The notes under the pieces were generated by a model, which made no database searches, was not told where the DNA came from, and was given only the letters and a program-made list of their open reading frames with translations. 64,000 nt of DNA from Pomphorhynchus laevis (lineage: Eukaryota > Acanthocephala > Palaeacanthocephala > Echinorhynchida > Pomphorhynchidae): positions 124,001 to 188,000 of the forward strand of contig WNNJ02000360.1 of assembly GCA_012934845.2 (NCBI GenBank). The letters run 5' to 3'. Position numbers and translations under genes: made by a program. Positions 1-9,291 of this stretch are shown one piece after another (positions within the stretch are counted from its first letter, which is position 1; every line of letters begins with the position of its first letter).

Positions 1-43
1 TGATCCACGCAATGTATCAAAACGTGATGTTGTTCCAGTTGAT

Positions 44-1569
44 ATGGTAAATCGCACTGGGGAAAGAAATGGTGATATGATAAATCACACTGAGGACAGA
101 AATGGTGGCAAAACAACTGTTTCTCAATGTACATGCATGTTTTTCAACTGGTCTAACCGTCTACTAAGTAGAGATGAACAAGAAGCTTTAGCACTGGGGT
201 CAGACTTCGTCATTTCAACACCTACTCGACATATTGATGCTTTGGCACTTCTTAAGAATGTTACATTCATTTGCAAAGGTATAAGTTCTGAAGAGCAAGA
301 AAGAGTATCTGTAGATCTGGCAGGGTGTCTACGAATTTACACATCACGCTTGAAGTGTAGGGCAACCAACATAGAGAGCAGATTGTTCTCAGCGTTAAAA
401 AGCCTAGAGAACGATTCTGACATTACTATTTGTTCGGCAGATAAAGGTCGTTCACTTGTTGTAATTGACACGAGCTATTATGTGAATGCTGGTCTTGTAC
501 TCCTTTCCGACATAACAAAGTTCAAACGACTGAATAAGGATCCAACTCTATGCCGAGAGAGGAAACTTAATCAATTACTTCTCAAATATAAGAAACATGG
601 TTCAATACCTGTTCATGATTATTGAATGTGTCGATCGAAACTCTCTGAACCATCGTTTATGTATTTGACAGCAAAGATCCACAAGCCGGGTAAGCTGGTA
701 AGACCCATTGTGGCTTCATATGGTTCGTATTCATATGCTTTAGCCAAAAACTCAATATGTTGCTACAGTCTTGTTTGTCCACATCTGATTTATCCATAAT
801 GAATAGTTTTAAACTTGTGGAGGAACTACAGAGCATGGAGGATAGCTTCGTTTCGAGGATTAAAATGATAATGACAGCGGATGTCAAGTCTCTTTTCAGC
901 AGCGTACCTGTTGCTAAAGCAATTGCCCTAGCAGCTGACAAGCTCGCTGAGTCTAATACTTCGTGGATACTTCCAAATGAGAGTTGGCGGGAATTACTTT
1001 ACGTATGCACTGTGCAATCATTTTCAATTTGAGGGAGTGATGTATGACCAGAGTGGAGGGCTATCCATGGGAAGTCCACTTGCACCAGCGTTGGCGGATT
1101 TGTACATGAGGGACTGGGAGAGCAACATGTTAAAAAATGATTGTAATTGCATCTTGTACTGGCACAGGTATGTGGATGATGTGTTGATATTCACAGCAAG
1201 TGACTTTGACACTATTCTTATGAAGAGCACTTTGGACAGTTTAGATGATGATATAAAATGGGATGTTTCTATTGGAGATAATCTAGAGGTTGGATTTTAG
1301 ATGTCAAGATCCAGATCATTAACAACAATTTGGTCACCAGTGTATACAGAAAGCCTAATATTCCACTTCAGCTTACACCTTATACATCATTCGGACCAGA
1401 AGAATGGAAGCTTTCGAGTATTCGCTCGATGTTCTACAGAGCAATAAAATTGTGTAGTACAACGGAGCTTGCAAACAAAGAAAGACAACATATATGGTGC
1501 ACACTGATTAAATGTGGCTATCCCAAACGTATCATTCATAGAATCAGTCATCAGGCAATGAGATCTTAG
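44..1569 (+). pseudogene. PLE-1 reverse transcriptase region
   Basis: Broken reading frame of the PLE N terminus, fingers, palm and thumb. The CSADKGRSLVV box (DKG) sits near 430-470. The palm motifs are MTADVKSLFSSVPV (motif A, about 870) and RYVDDVLIF (motif C, about 1165). VYRKPNIPLQLTPYTSF near 1340-1390 is the usual PLE post-catalytic segment. Penelope RTs of this kind are related to telomerase RT. The frame is interrupted several times, so no working protein is expected. Confidence 0.85.
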
Positions 1570-2073
1570 TCGAAACAAAATGATAAAGAAACCATAACTT
1601 ATCTACAGTTACCCCTTTCGGGGACGAAGCGAGATTTCCAAATCAAGAAGAGGGTTCATAAGGCTGGTAACAACGTAGGGAAGCAAATTAGGACTTATTA
1701 TAAATGCCCACCACGTCTGTCTGGTTTTTTCGAAAGCAAACCTAAGAAAAACAGTATGGGTTGTGTATATTCGATACCCTGTCGAGATTGTGATCACAAA
1801 TATATTGGTCAAACGGGTGAAAAGCTGGAAACACGTGTAGGACAGCATCGTCGGTATATAAAAACGGCCAACTCATCATCAGCAGTCTTCAATCATTGCA
1901 AGAACAGTGATCGCATAACTGATTTTGATTGTGCTGAAGTTCTTTGCCAAGAGACGAATAAGAAAATTAGAACAATTAAGGAAACCCTACGACAAGAATG
2001 TGGCAAAGTCTTTGAAGGCAATAAAGCAGACGTTATATTGAGATTGCCACAATACGATTTGCAGTTGGAATAA
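1570..2073 (+). pseudogene. PLE-1 GIY-YIG endonuclease domain
   Basis: C-terminal part of the PLE polyprotein. GCVYSIPCRDCDHKYIGQTG is the GIY-YIG signature with the two cysteines usual in PLE endonucleases, followed by the conserved R (TRVGQHRRY) and a later FNHC segment. In this family the domain nicks DNA for target-primed reverse transcription. The segment from 1756 to the stop is open without interruption, which makes it the best-kept part of the copy. Confidence 0.85.
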
Positions 2074-2308
2074 ACATGTAGTTTTTGGATTGATTTGTAT
2101 TTGAATTTGAATTTGTGTTATATGGTGTTTTATTCCTAGTGTTTTATCTATTTTATTCGTGTTTTATTATTTTAGTGCTTTTTAGCCTATTTTTATCCAA
2201 TTGAACTTCAATAATTGTGTTTTGTAATTTTCGGTAAAAAATTTCTTTGATGTTTTTGTTGTAAGTGTATGTGTTGTGTAGTTGTGATTTTACTGTTTGA
2301 ATTTTTGA

Positions 2309-2375
2309 TTTTTTTTTGCCTGAAGAAGGTTGCTAGGAGCGACTGAAAATTTGTAAAAAATTTTAAATAAATTCC
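2309..2375 (+). ncRNA. Hammerhead-ribozyme-like motif in PLE-1 3' UTR
   Basis: CTGAAGA (2320-2326, fits CUGANGA) is followed by a stem-loop (2327-2344, about 7 pairs with one bulged G and an AGG loop) and then GAAA (2345-2348). An AAATTT...AAATTT pair after it could be stem III. Hammerhead motifs are established in PLE terminal regions. Stem I is weak here, so this is a remnant at best. Confidence 0.5.
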
Positions 2376-2516
2376 CTACCTTGCAATTCTTCAACGATCT
2401 ATATTTTTGTTATAAAAAAAACAATTTTCTTGATATTCAACAACAAAAATTAGAACAGACAAAAAGAATAAACTTTCAAAAATAAGTTAAATCAAGTTAA
2501 AGTACAATTTAGTCAA

Positions 2517-4445
2517 TCAATCAAAATCTTCATTACGTTCCACAGCCATTTTTGCGTCCCCCATAGATGCAGCAAGCTCTTCCAGATTAGTATCACGGCT
2601 ATGGAATCCCAATGTCTGCATTTGTACAAGTTCGGATGCATAAAGATGTTCTTGAGTTTGGTTTGGTTGTTGATTTGTCGGCTGATGTTGCTGGAGATGA
2701 AGACGATCTAATGGTTGAAACAACGAAGCAGTATAATCTTGATTTGAGTATTGTAAATTTTGAAATACTGTTGTTGCATAAGCTGTTTGTCTATTGCTTG
2801 GTGATCGAAAAGAATCCACATCAGATGAAGTAGGTTGACTATTCATTTGATTATCGACTAGACCGCTTATATTTGAAGATATCAACTGTGAATATACTTG
2901 TGGGGATGTGTCCCTAAGACGAATTAGATTCTTTAGAATTTGTACAATCGTCCTCAATGCTCGAGTATTTGTGCATAGAGCACAAATTTCAGGTATTGGC
3001 CACTGACTCATAAACTCATGAATTACACGATGTACTTGTTCTCTTTGTCCTTCGTCCTGTATAAATTCATATGTACGCAGCAGATTAAGAAGAATCTTAA
3101 GCAGATTAAGTAGAGTACCAGGATCGCAAAGAGAATTATTCATATTTGGGTTAAAACTGGATGCCCGCAACATGTCGAATAACATGAGAGGATTTTCAGC
3201 ATCGACTACTAATAATTGTTGAGGGTTCATCGTAGAATACCGATTAGTGTTTTCGCTTGACGTAGATTGCAAAGGCGACTCTAAACGGTTTGAATTAGAT
3301 ACATATGAACTAGACGAATCGATTTGAAATGTAGTATTCTGAGATGCCACCGGGTTTGGCAGGAGGTTTGTATTTTCAGTTCCTACTTGACTAGTGTTAG
3401 CTGTACCAGATGAACTAGAATAAGTATTCAGAGGGTTATCGCCAAACTGCTCATGTGCCACATTAAGCATTGGTTCTTGAAAATCGCGATAAATTCTCTG
3501 TCGAACTTTATATCCGCTCGGTAATCTCTCAAGGTTAATCAGGGCTCTGTCATGGTTTCTCGTAATTTCCTGTATAGTTGTAGGAATACGAATCATTTCC
3601 ATTGTTTGACACATTAAATCCGGATTGTTAACGAATTGTGAAACCTCGTGGTTCTGCTCCCTCACTCTTTGCATTTGTGGATTGTTAAGCTTAATTGAAC
3701 TAAGCAATGCATGATTACTCATAAGTCTTTGAGCCAAATTATTACTTAGAAGGTTTTGAACTGCATGTGGATTTGTCTGAATAGTGCCAAAAATATTTTG
3801 TTGTATTTCAGTACAATTTGAATTTCCAAATGGAAGGTTCAAAAATGGTGCAAGTGTTAATCTGGATAATGTTGCAGTTCCATAGGTATGTTGATCAATA
3901 TTCGGTTGAAGCGATATCAACCCCTCCTTAATTGTTGGTGATTGCTGAAGTGACAAAGAAGCATTATTTGATTGTTTAGATGTTGAGTGATATGCCGAAG
4001 GTCGTCGTGGAGACATGAGTTGCAGGACAGGCATGTCAACCTCAGAATGGTCGCCTTTGACGACGGAAGCTGACCGAATATTGGAGTCATGAACTATCTC
4101 AACTGACTGGGCCTCGGGCTGTGCAAGGTTGCTCAAAGAAAAGAGTCGCGGAGATGGGTCGTCACAAAATCCAAGACTTTTCTCTAGTAAGGGTTGGCCC
4201 ATCTCGTCAAGACTTTTGAGGATCGCTTTAGCATTTCCTCTCATCAGTGCGACGGACAAGCGCTGAAATAACTGACCCGCTGTGCTACAATACGGGGTAC
4301 CGTTTCTACATGACATAGAACGAGCAATGAAACGAATTAGCTTTTCCCCTTGGGGGTTCCATCCTCCGTAAGTTTCAACAACTGCTGCCGTAAAACTGTA
4401 TCCATTCTCCTCTAATTTGCGTTTATAATTTTCTTGATATAGCAA
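2517..4445 (-). CDS. Chimeric ORF: RLE-B retrotransposon tail fused to ubiquilin (STI1 repeats + UBA)
   Basis: Open frame of about 642 codons. Residues 5-105 match the C-terminal tail of RLE-B LINEs elsewhere in the window: ETYGGWNPQGEKLIR, then LFQRLSVALMRGNAKAILKS, compare 61584-62204 and 11961-12200. From about residue 155-205 on it is ubiquilin: NNPQMQRVREQNHEVSQFVN, NHDRALINLERLPSGYKVRQ and DFQEPMLNVAHEQFGDNP (STI1 region, 212-345), a TEN..LLPNP linker (356-366), a second helical STI1-like block (410-510), a Q/N-rich linker and a UBA domain (601-639, MQTLGFHSRDTNLEELAASM). Ubiquilins carry ubiquitinated or membrane clients to the proteasome; the N-terminal ubiquitin-like domain needed to dock there is absent. 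The frame opens at a TTG, with a stop four codons upstream. The first ATG lies near residue 44, so the true start, or an upstream exon, is unresolved. No intron is visible inside the ubiquilin part. Confidence 0.85.
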   Translation of the reverse strand: MLYQENYKRKLEENGYSFTAAVVETYGGWNPQGEKLIRFIARSMSCRNGTPYCSTAGQLFQRLSVALMRGNAKAILKSLDEMGQPLLEKSLGFCDDPSPRLFSLSNLAQPEAQSVEIVHDSNIRSASVVKGDHSEVDMPVLQLMSPRRPSAYHSTSKQSNNASLSLQQSPTIKEGLISLQPNIDQHTYGTATLSRLTLAPFLNLPFGNSNCTEIQQNIFGTIQTNPHAVQNLLSNNLAQRLMSNHALLSSIKLNNPQMQRVREQNHEVSQFVNNPDLMCQTMEMIRIPTTIQEITRNHDRALINLERLPSGYKVRQRIYRDFQEPMLNVAHEQFGDNPLNTYSSSSGTANTSQVGTENTNLLPNPVASQNTTFQIDSSSSYVSNSNRLESPLQSTSSENTNRYSTMNPQQLLVVDAENPLMLFDMLRASSFNPNMNNSLCDPGTLLNLLKILLNLLRTYEFIQDEGQREQVHRVIHEFMSQWPIPEICALCTNTRALRTIVQILKNLIRLRDTSPQVYSQLISSNISGLVDNQMNSQPTSSDVDSFRSPSNRQTAYATTVFQNLQYSNQDYTASLFQPLDRLHLQQHQPTNQQPNQTQEHLYASELVQMQTLGFHSRDTNLEELAASMGDAKMAVERNEDFD

Positions 4446-4598
4446 ATTAAAACATTATAATATACACACAACTTACAACTGGTTAAAATCTTTTGTTATT
4501 TAAACTTACAATATAAAAAGTCGAACATACAAGAAAATCTACAACGTCACAACAACGTCACACAACGAGACAACGTCATTTGGCTTACCTACTTTGTG
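4446..4598. other. Spacer with short tandem repeats
   Basis: AT-rich link between the chimera and the RLE-A 5' end. It holds about three tandem copies of a 10-11 bp unit, ACAACGTCAC (about 4540-4578), just before the RLE-A start codon. RLE-A copy 2 also has short tandem repeats before its start (40916-41040), so this may be the RLE-A 5' leader. Confidence 0.4.
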
Positions 4599-5540
4599 AT
4601 GCCTAAAGGTGTTTCAGCATCGATTCCTCGATGCTATCCGTGCAATGGACAATCTGCCAGGTGCAAAAACTGTCAATGCGCCCGTGTGGGGCGCACATGT
4701 ACGGGATATCGCGCTTATCATTGCCATAACAAAAATACCGCATATTGGTGAAGTGAGTTCTCGTGAATTTACTGGCAATACCAATGATGCGAATGACGAA
4801 TATCTACGAAGAGATCACATTGCAGATGTCCAACAATCAAGTGTACATCCTGTTCACGATTCTGAGCTGCGTACATGTTCTCGTTATAATCACACTCTCG
4901 AAGTTGTAGATAGATGCCTTCAGCGTGGAAGCAACATTCATGGAATGTAATGGTTGGAGTCCCAACGTTTTCCACATTTACCGAAATGTCATGCAAGTAA
5001 TCGATTCATTGGGATATTGGTAGATATATACAATAAAGCTGCATCATCTAACGTCGAAATGGATAGCTTCCTAAAAGTTTCAACAAGTTTCACACAACAG
5101 GTTCGACAACTAATCGAATGCAAAAAAATAAGTGTAATTCGCAAGACGATTGAGAGGAAATTAACACTTTGGTCAGAAAACAACTGACAATATCTGTTGA
5201 TTGAAGCTCGAATACTTCAAAATAGATTTACAAACCGGAAGATCGAGCGACGAACCACGAGAATAGCAGGTATCGCCTAATATAACCAATTTCTCAAAAG
5301 GGTCAGCGCTGTTAAAATGTCTAGTGCGGTAAGACTCCTGGCATCTGATGGTACAATAAACGGTGTCATCAAATTATATAATGAGGTTGAACCAGGTCTG
5401 ACCGTGAGATATAAGCTCAACCTATAACACTCTGAATCCGGAACAGTAAGTCCGTCGATTATTCTCACTTCTCTGATTGAGGGTGCGAGAAATCACCATT
5501 CATGTGTGTTCTTGTCTATAGACGCAGAGAAGATACGATA
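4599..5540 (+). mobile_element. RLE-A LINE copy A1, 5' portion
   Basis: ATG at 4599 opens a cysteine-rich N terminus (MPKGVSASIPRCYPCNGQSA, then RCKNCQC...GRTC) with the same spacing as copy A2 at 40901 (-). The first frame stops at 4749-4751. Homology continues in other frames: LPKCHASNRFI (~4980), KTIERKLTLW (~5150), LLIEARILQ (~5195) and KMSSAVRLLASDGT (~5320). It ends with LSIDAE, an RT motif A start (~5515). The central RT and everything downstream are missing, so this is an internally deleted 5' piece of an RLE-type retrotransposon. Confidence 0.75.
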
Positions 5541-5742
5541 TAAAACACATATATATCCAAATAGGATCACACCATCGAGCCTCCGAAAAGACCACGGCAA
5601 GCAATCTTGGACCTAGCACAATGGCTCTGTCAGTTGTAGTGTTGGAGAATCGACAATCAATTGGGACAGGCCGTAGCTGTGGTTCTATTGAGATGTCTTT
5701 GCAAATCTTTTCAAGCTTATTTGCAATCAAATTTCTTATTGT
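5490..5742 (-). mobile_element. RLE-A endonuclease-domain fragment, inverted
   Basis: The minus strand reads IEPQLRPVPIDCRFSNTTTD then RAIVLGPRLLA and IWIYMCF. This is the stretch between the CCHC finger and the catalytic core in RLE-A copies; compare IEPPLQPLPEGIVFKNSTTT in A2. It lies head to head with A1, whose plus-strand homology ends at about the same place, so the two pieces form an inverted junction. Confidence 0.65.
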
Positions 5743-5972
5743 CGTACAGAATTATTGTAGTTCCTCCGGTGCGACACGACGTTGTATGACGTTGTGTCTG
5801 ATACACAGACGTTGTATCAGAATAAGAATTAGAGGTCATCAGGAGGAACTGCTATGCTATCAGGTTTCGGCCCATAACTCCTATACCCAACATAGCAGCG
5901 GGGCGAAATACATGCTAATGATGTATTTCCTCTGAAATAACTATCTAGTATCTTATTCTAATACAAAGTATA

Positions 5973-6656
5973 TTATTTATTATCCATCCATAAAAATTTG
6001 CCACTTAAGAGTTTAAATTTATTTATATTATTGTGTTGATTTATATATTTTACTATTTTCTGCTTGATGTTATTTTTATAGTAACCTAGTTTAAAATATG
6101 TATCTATTAAATTATTTAAATGATTTTGAAGAAAGCCAATATCATTACATATTGTTGCAATTCTTAAAATTTCATTATTTAATGTATTATATTTTATATT
6201 ATATGGTATGCATGAATGCTCATGCAAAAATATGTTTCTTGTAAATTTAAATATGTCATCTTTACGATATAAATTAATAGTAGTTTTAGTTAATGTTAAT
6301 TTAATGTTCATATCTAGATATACACCTTCTTTATCATTAATATTGATTTTGTTAAGAATAAGGCTTTCTGGATAAATGTGCTCACTAATTAAATAAAAAT
6401 TATTAGAATTAAATACACATATATCATCAATGTTTCGAAACATATATTTCATATATTTATATTGTTTAGATTTAGTTTTTACACAGTTATGAACAAATTC
6501 ATATTCTATAAAGCTCAAAAACAAGTCAGCTATAATTGGGCTACTATTATCACCCATTAGAACACCTTTTACTTGTCTAAATATATATGTCCCTACTTTT
6601 AAATAATTTTGATTTATCAAAATATTTAAGGATTCTATTAATTCAATTTTATCCAT
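5973..6656 (-). pseudogene. PLE-N N1 palm/thumb with IDD motif
   Basis: About 227 codons containing FRQVKGVLMGDNSSPIIADL, KYMFRNIDDICVFNS (motif C, IDD) and LILNKININDKEGVYLDMNI, then a C terminus IVKYINQHNNINKFKLLSGK. It is separated from the preceding part by one frame break. The same C terminus recurs at 35033-35344 and 49187-49430 (minus) and as plus-strand pieces at 18890-19035 and 31590-31665, which defines the family. Confidence 0.75.
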
Positions 6657-6688
6657 ATATTTATATTTATTTGATGGTTTAATTTTTG

Positions 6689-7797
6689 TTAGATAGGCGT
6701 TATAATTATTATAACATATGTATATCTTTTTCCGAATATAAGTGTAATTAATTTTACTAACGCTTCTTTAATATCTAATAAATCTAGATTTGTATAAAGC
6801 GTACTAAAATCGTATGTATTTATATTTTGAAAATTTATTCCTTTTGTCTGTTCTAAAAATTCTTTTGTAGAATTAATACTGAAATAATGTTTTATACCAG
6901 TATTAATTTCGATTACCTCGCAATATTTTTTAAAATGTGCTTTAATTACTTTAAGTATTTTATTCATATAGACAGAAAGTGGTTTTAATGTACATTTAAA
7001 CGCACTACATATGAACCTAGGTTTTATTGGATTTTTATGTAATTTTGGATTCCAACATAATATAGGTATAGTTTTATTATCTAATTCAACCTTTATACCC
7101 TTTTTATCCATTATAGAACAGTGACTTGTAATAATTGTTTCTAAACTCAACTCACTACGTTCATATGTTGGATTTACATTTAAATCATTAGAATTAACCT
7201 CTTTCATTAGTATATCATAATAAAGCTTTTTGCATATGAAGACAAAGTTATTACTAGCTTTATCAATAGTTGTTATTATATAGTAATCCTTTAATTTAGT
7301 AAGTTCTTTATACATATCTTTATTAATTTTATCTTTTCTTTTATAATTGTTTGTTATTTTCATTTTATTTTTAATTTTATCAAATATATAATCTTTCCAA
7401 ATTTTTATCTTAGATATATTCGAGCTTTCACTATTAATCAGCTTACTAAAGTAATCATTTAAGTTATTATATAACGAATTATAAATTTTATTTTTGTCGT
7501 TGTTATTATTTAATCTATATTTATACCCTTTTGATAGCAGCTTTCTTAATTCACAATTTTCAATTAATTCTAGATTATGGGTACATATATGTTCATTTAT
7601 TTTATCAAAACTAAGACTTTTACAATTGCATTCTGTTTCCATTATGTCTCTAATATTATCGTTACATATTGATTTTAATTCTTTATTATAATTACAAATT
7701 TTTCGTCCTAATAGTGGTATGAGTTTATACCTTATTTCAGGAATATATTTACTTAAATCTGACCCTATTATTTCTTTACTTTTAGAATTATTTAAAA
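6689..7797 (-). pseudogene. PLE-N N1 N-terminal and fingers/palm region
   Basis: Lysine/asparagine-rich frame, METECNCKSLSF.... A CxC pair near its start, and KGYKYR shortly after, are typical of this PLE lineage. DKASNNFVFICKKLYYDILM is the RT1-like box; CWNPKLHKNPIKPRF and NTYDFSTLYTNLDLLDIKEA (motif A region) follow. The open frame continues upstream of the first ATG to about 7797 (SDLSKYIPEIRYKLIPLLG), so this ATG is not the true start. Codon use is very A/T-biased. Confidence 0.75.
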
Positions 7798-7802
7798 GTC
7801 CG

Positions 7803-7892
7803 GAAAAACAGAAATATGAAAAAAAAAGAAATATGAAAAAAAAAACAGAAATATGAAAATAAAAGGCCGAAAAAAAACAGAAATATGCGGAA
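7803..7892 (+). repeat. Tandem ACAGAAATATG(A)n repeat
   Basis: About four copies of a 17-22 bp unit of ACAGAAATATG plus an A-tract, within the lysine/arginine-rich segment that precedes the RLE-A C terminus. This looks like slippage expansion of AARAAATATG-type codons (KNKY) normally found once there. Confidence 0.6.
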
Positions 7893-8140
7893 CGAATAGA
7901 GAGAATTAAATGCGGTACATTTCATCCCGTCGTATTATCCACAACAGGCGCAATAGGGCCGACTGATGATCAATTGCTAAAAACAATGGCGCAACGTATG
8001 GCAACCACATCTTATAGAGGTTACACAGATTGCATTTATCACTTAAGACCGATGATATCTACGCAAATGGCAATGGCAGTGTCAATGGCCTTACGATTAC
8101 GACCACTCATTACTCTACGCAAGGAGTAATGTGAAGTCCT
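7803..8140 (+). mobile_element. RLE-A 3' end fragment
   Basis: Plus strand reads KYAERIERIKCGTFHPVVLS, TTGAIG and MAVSMALRLRPLITLRKE before a stop near 8129. This is the RLE-A C terminus (compare GERIARFERSSFYPIVLASN in A2). The upstream 90 bp (7803-7892) are an expanded A-rich tandem repeat. Only about 80 residues survive; the left edge abuts PLE-N N1. Confidence 0.65.
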
Positions 8141-8299
8141 GTCAGGACTTGAAAAGGAACGACTAAATATGTACAATCTCCTTATATACAGTACTTTTAG
8201 CTAACCTGTTGCCCGGTATGGATGTTGTTTTACGGTTGATATGTGTACATGTTTTTATTTGAGTGTTCTGAAAAAATTATTATTACAAAAAATTATAAT

Positions 8300-8490
8300 A
8301 AAAAAATTTATCTTGGTGCGTTGGGCCCAGAGGCGGAAAGCCTAATGCACGAAATAGTTCGGCGGGTAGCAGCAGTGACCGGAGAGCGGCGGTCCACAAA
8401 TTTCCTGCTTCAGAGGCTAAGCGTTGCCATCCAACGCGATAACGCTAGTCGCGTTCTGGGCACGGTTGAGGGGACAAGCGATAGACAAGA
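8300..8490 (+). mobile_element. RLE-B C-terminal tail fragment
   Basis: Plus strand reads LGALGPEAESLMHEIVRRVA, VTGERRSTNFLLQRLSVAIQ and RDNASRVLGT. This is the terminal helical tail of the RLE-B subgroup seen at 23090-23240 (SLLESRMKKLIAATGDRSAA-like). It is fused directly to PLE-N sequence at about 8500. A related junction sequence recurs in reverse near 19320-19370. Confidence 0.6.
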
Positions 8491-8511
8491 CTTAGACACA
8501 ATTTATTATTT

Positions 8512-9130
8512 GCATTTGGTTTTTTATAAACATCTATATTTATACCCTTTTAATATCATTTTCTTTATATATTCATTTATTTTATCAAAATTAAGACTTT
8601 TGCAATTGCATTCTGTTTCTATGATTTTTCGAATATTATCCTTACATATTAATTTCAATTATTTATTATAATTACAAATTATTCGTTCTAATGGCATTAA
8701 CAGCTTATACAGTATTTTAGGAATATATTTGCTTAAATCTGACCCTATTATTTTTTATGCCAATTCTACGTTATTCATTACAACAAAGCAAATTTATCAG
8801 AATTACAAATTATCGAATTCTTTTTGTTAATTTCGTTTTTAACAATTTTAATATCTTTGTTTAATTTCTATTAGTTTGAGCCTGACTTTAAGAGTTTCTT
8901 AAATTTTATGCTTATGTATTTAGTTAAATTATTTATGTAGTTTTTTGAATTAAAACAAGTTTTTTATAATTCATTGCAAATTTTACTGGTATAAAGTTTG
9001 GAACAAATTTAAGACTTTAACTAGATTAGTACTTAATTATTGATTAGACCAATTTGCAAATTTGTCGTTAATTCTGTTTGTGTCACTTTCATATGTTCTA
9101 ACACTTTAATTGTTTACGTGTTGCTTTTGT
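8512..9130 (-). mobile_element. PLE-N copy N2, N-terminal part only
   Basis: The minus strand carries IIGSDLSKYIPKILYKLLMP and ETECNCKSLNFDKINEY, homologous to the start of N1. It extends further 5' (KFKKLLKSGSN, KIVKNEINKKNSII) to about 9120. The RT proper is missing. No GIY-YIG signature was found in the extra 5' part, and the frame is broken many times. Confidence 0.6.
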
Positions 9131-9291
9131 AAATTGTACAAAAACAAAACTTAAAACCTTAAAAAAAATTTTGGTTTCTAATAAACATACATTCTATACA
9201 CTAATTACAATTGACTCAGCTAATTACAATTGATTACATCTAATAACACATTGCCGTCGACAACATATTACCGTCGGAAACCCCTCGGCGA

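Larger units (their letters stand above)
1..2420 (+). mobile_element. Penelope-like element, copy PLE-1 (5' end outside window)
   Basis: Retroelement coding for a Penelope-type reverse transcriptase and a C-terminal GIY-YIG endonuclease. Visible in order: an N-terminal region (44-625), the KIHKPGKLVRPIV box near 670-710, the RT core with GSPLAPALADLYM and the catalytic RYVDDVL (about 1170), then a GIY-YIG domain (1756-2073). The 3' UTR runs to about 2420 and carries a hammerhead-like motif. The 5' end is cut by the window edge. The copy is dead, with about five breaks across the frame. Next to it, on the opposite strand, is the ubiquilin chimera. Confidence 0.9.
5806..7802 (-). mobile_element. 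PLE-N copy N1 (DKA/IDD-type Penelope-like element)
   Basis: Most complete PLE-N copy. Sense is minus: coding from about 7797 to 5973, then a 3' module at 5806-5970. The RT has DKASNNFVF, PKLHKNPIKPRF, TYDFSTLYTNL, MGDNSSPIIADLFLSFIEYE and RNIDDICVF. The product ends about 75 residues after the last RT homology with no C-terminal GIY-YIG. This signature resembles the Naiad/Chlamys lineage, whose GIY-YIG is N-terminal; the 5' end is lost here, so that cannot be tested. About two breaks in the frame. Confidence 0.8.

Noticed and set aside
4420-4515. Possible ~80-nt intron (GTAAGT...AG on the minus strand) just upstream of the ubiquilin chimera
   Set aside because: Joining the nearest GTAAGT donor to the CAAG acceptor in phase creates a stop codon at the junction, so it does not supply a start.
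8500-9200. N-terminal GIY-YIG domain of PLE-N in copy N2
   Set aside because: The extra 5' sequence reads as Lys/Asn-rich helix without a GIY-YIG signature in any minus-strand frame; the Naiad assignment therefore stays an inference.
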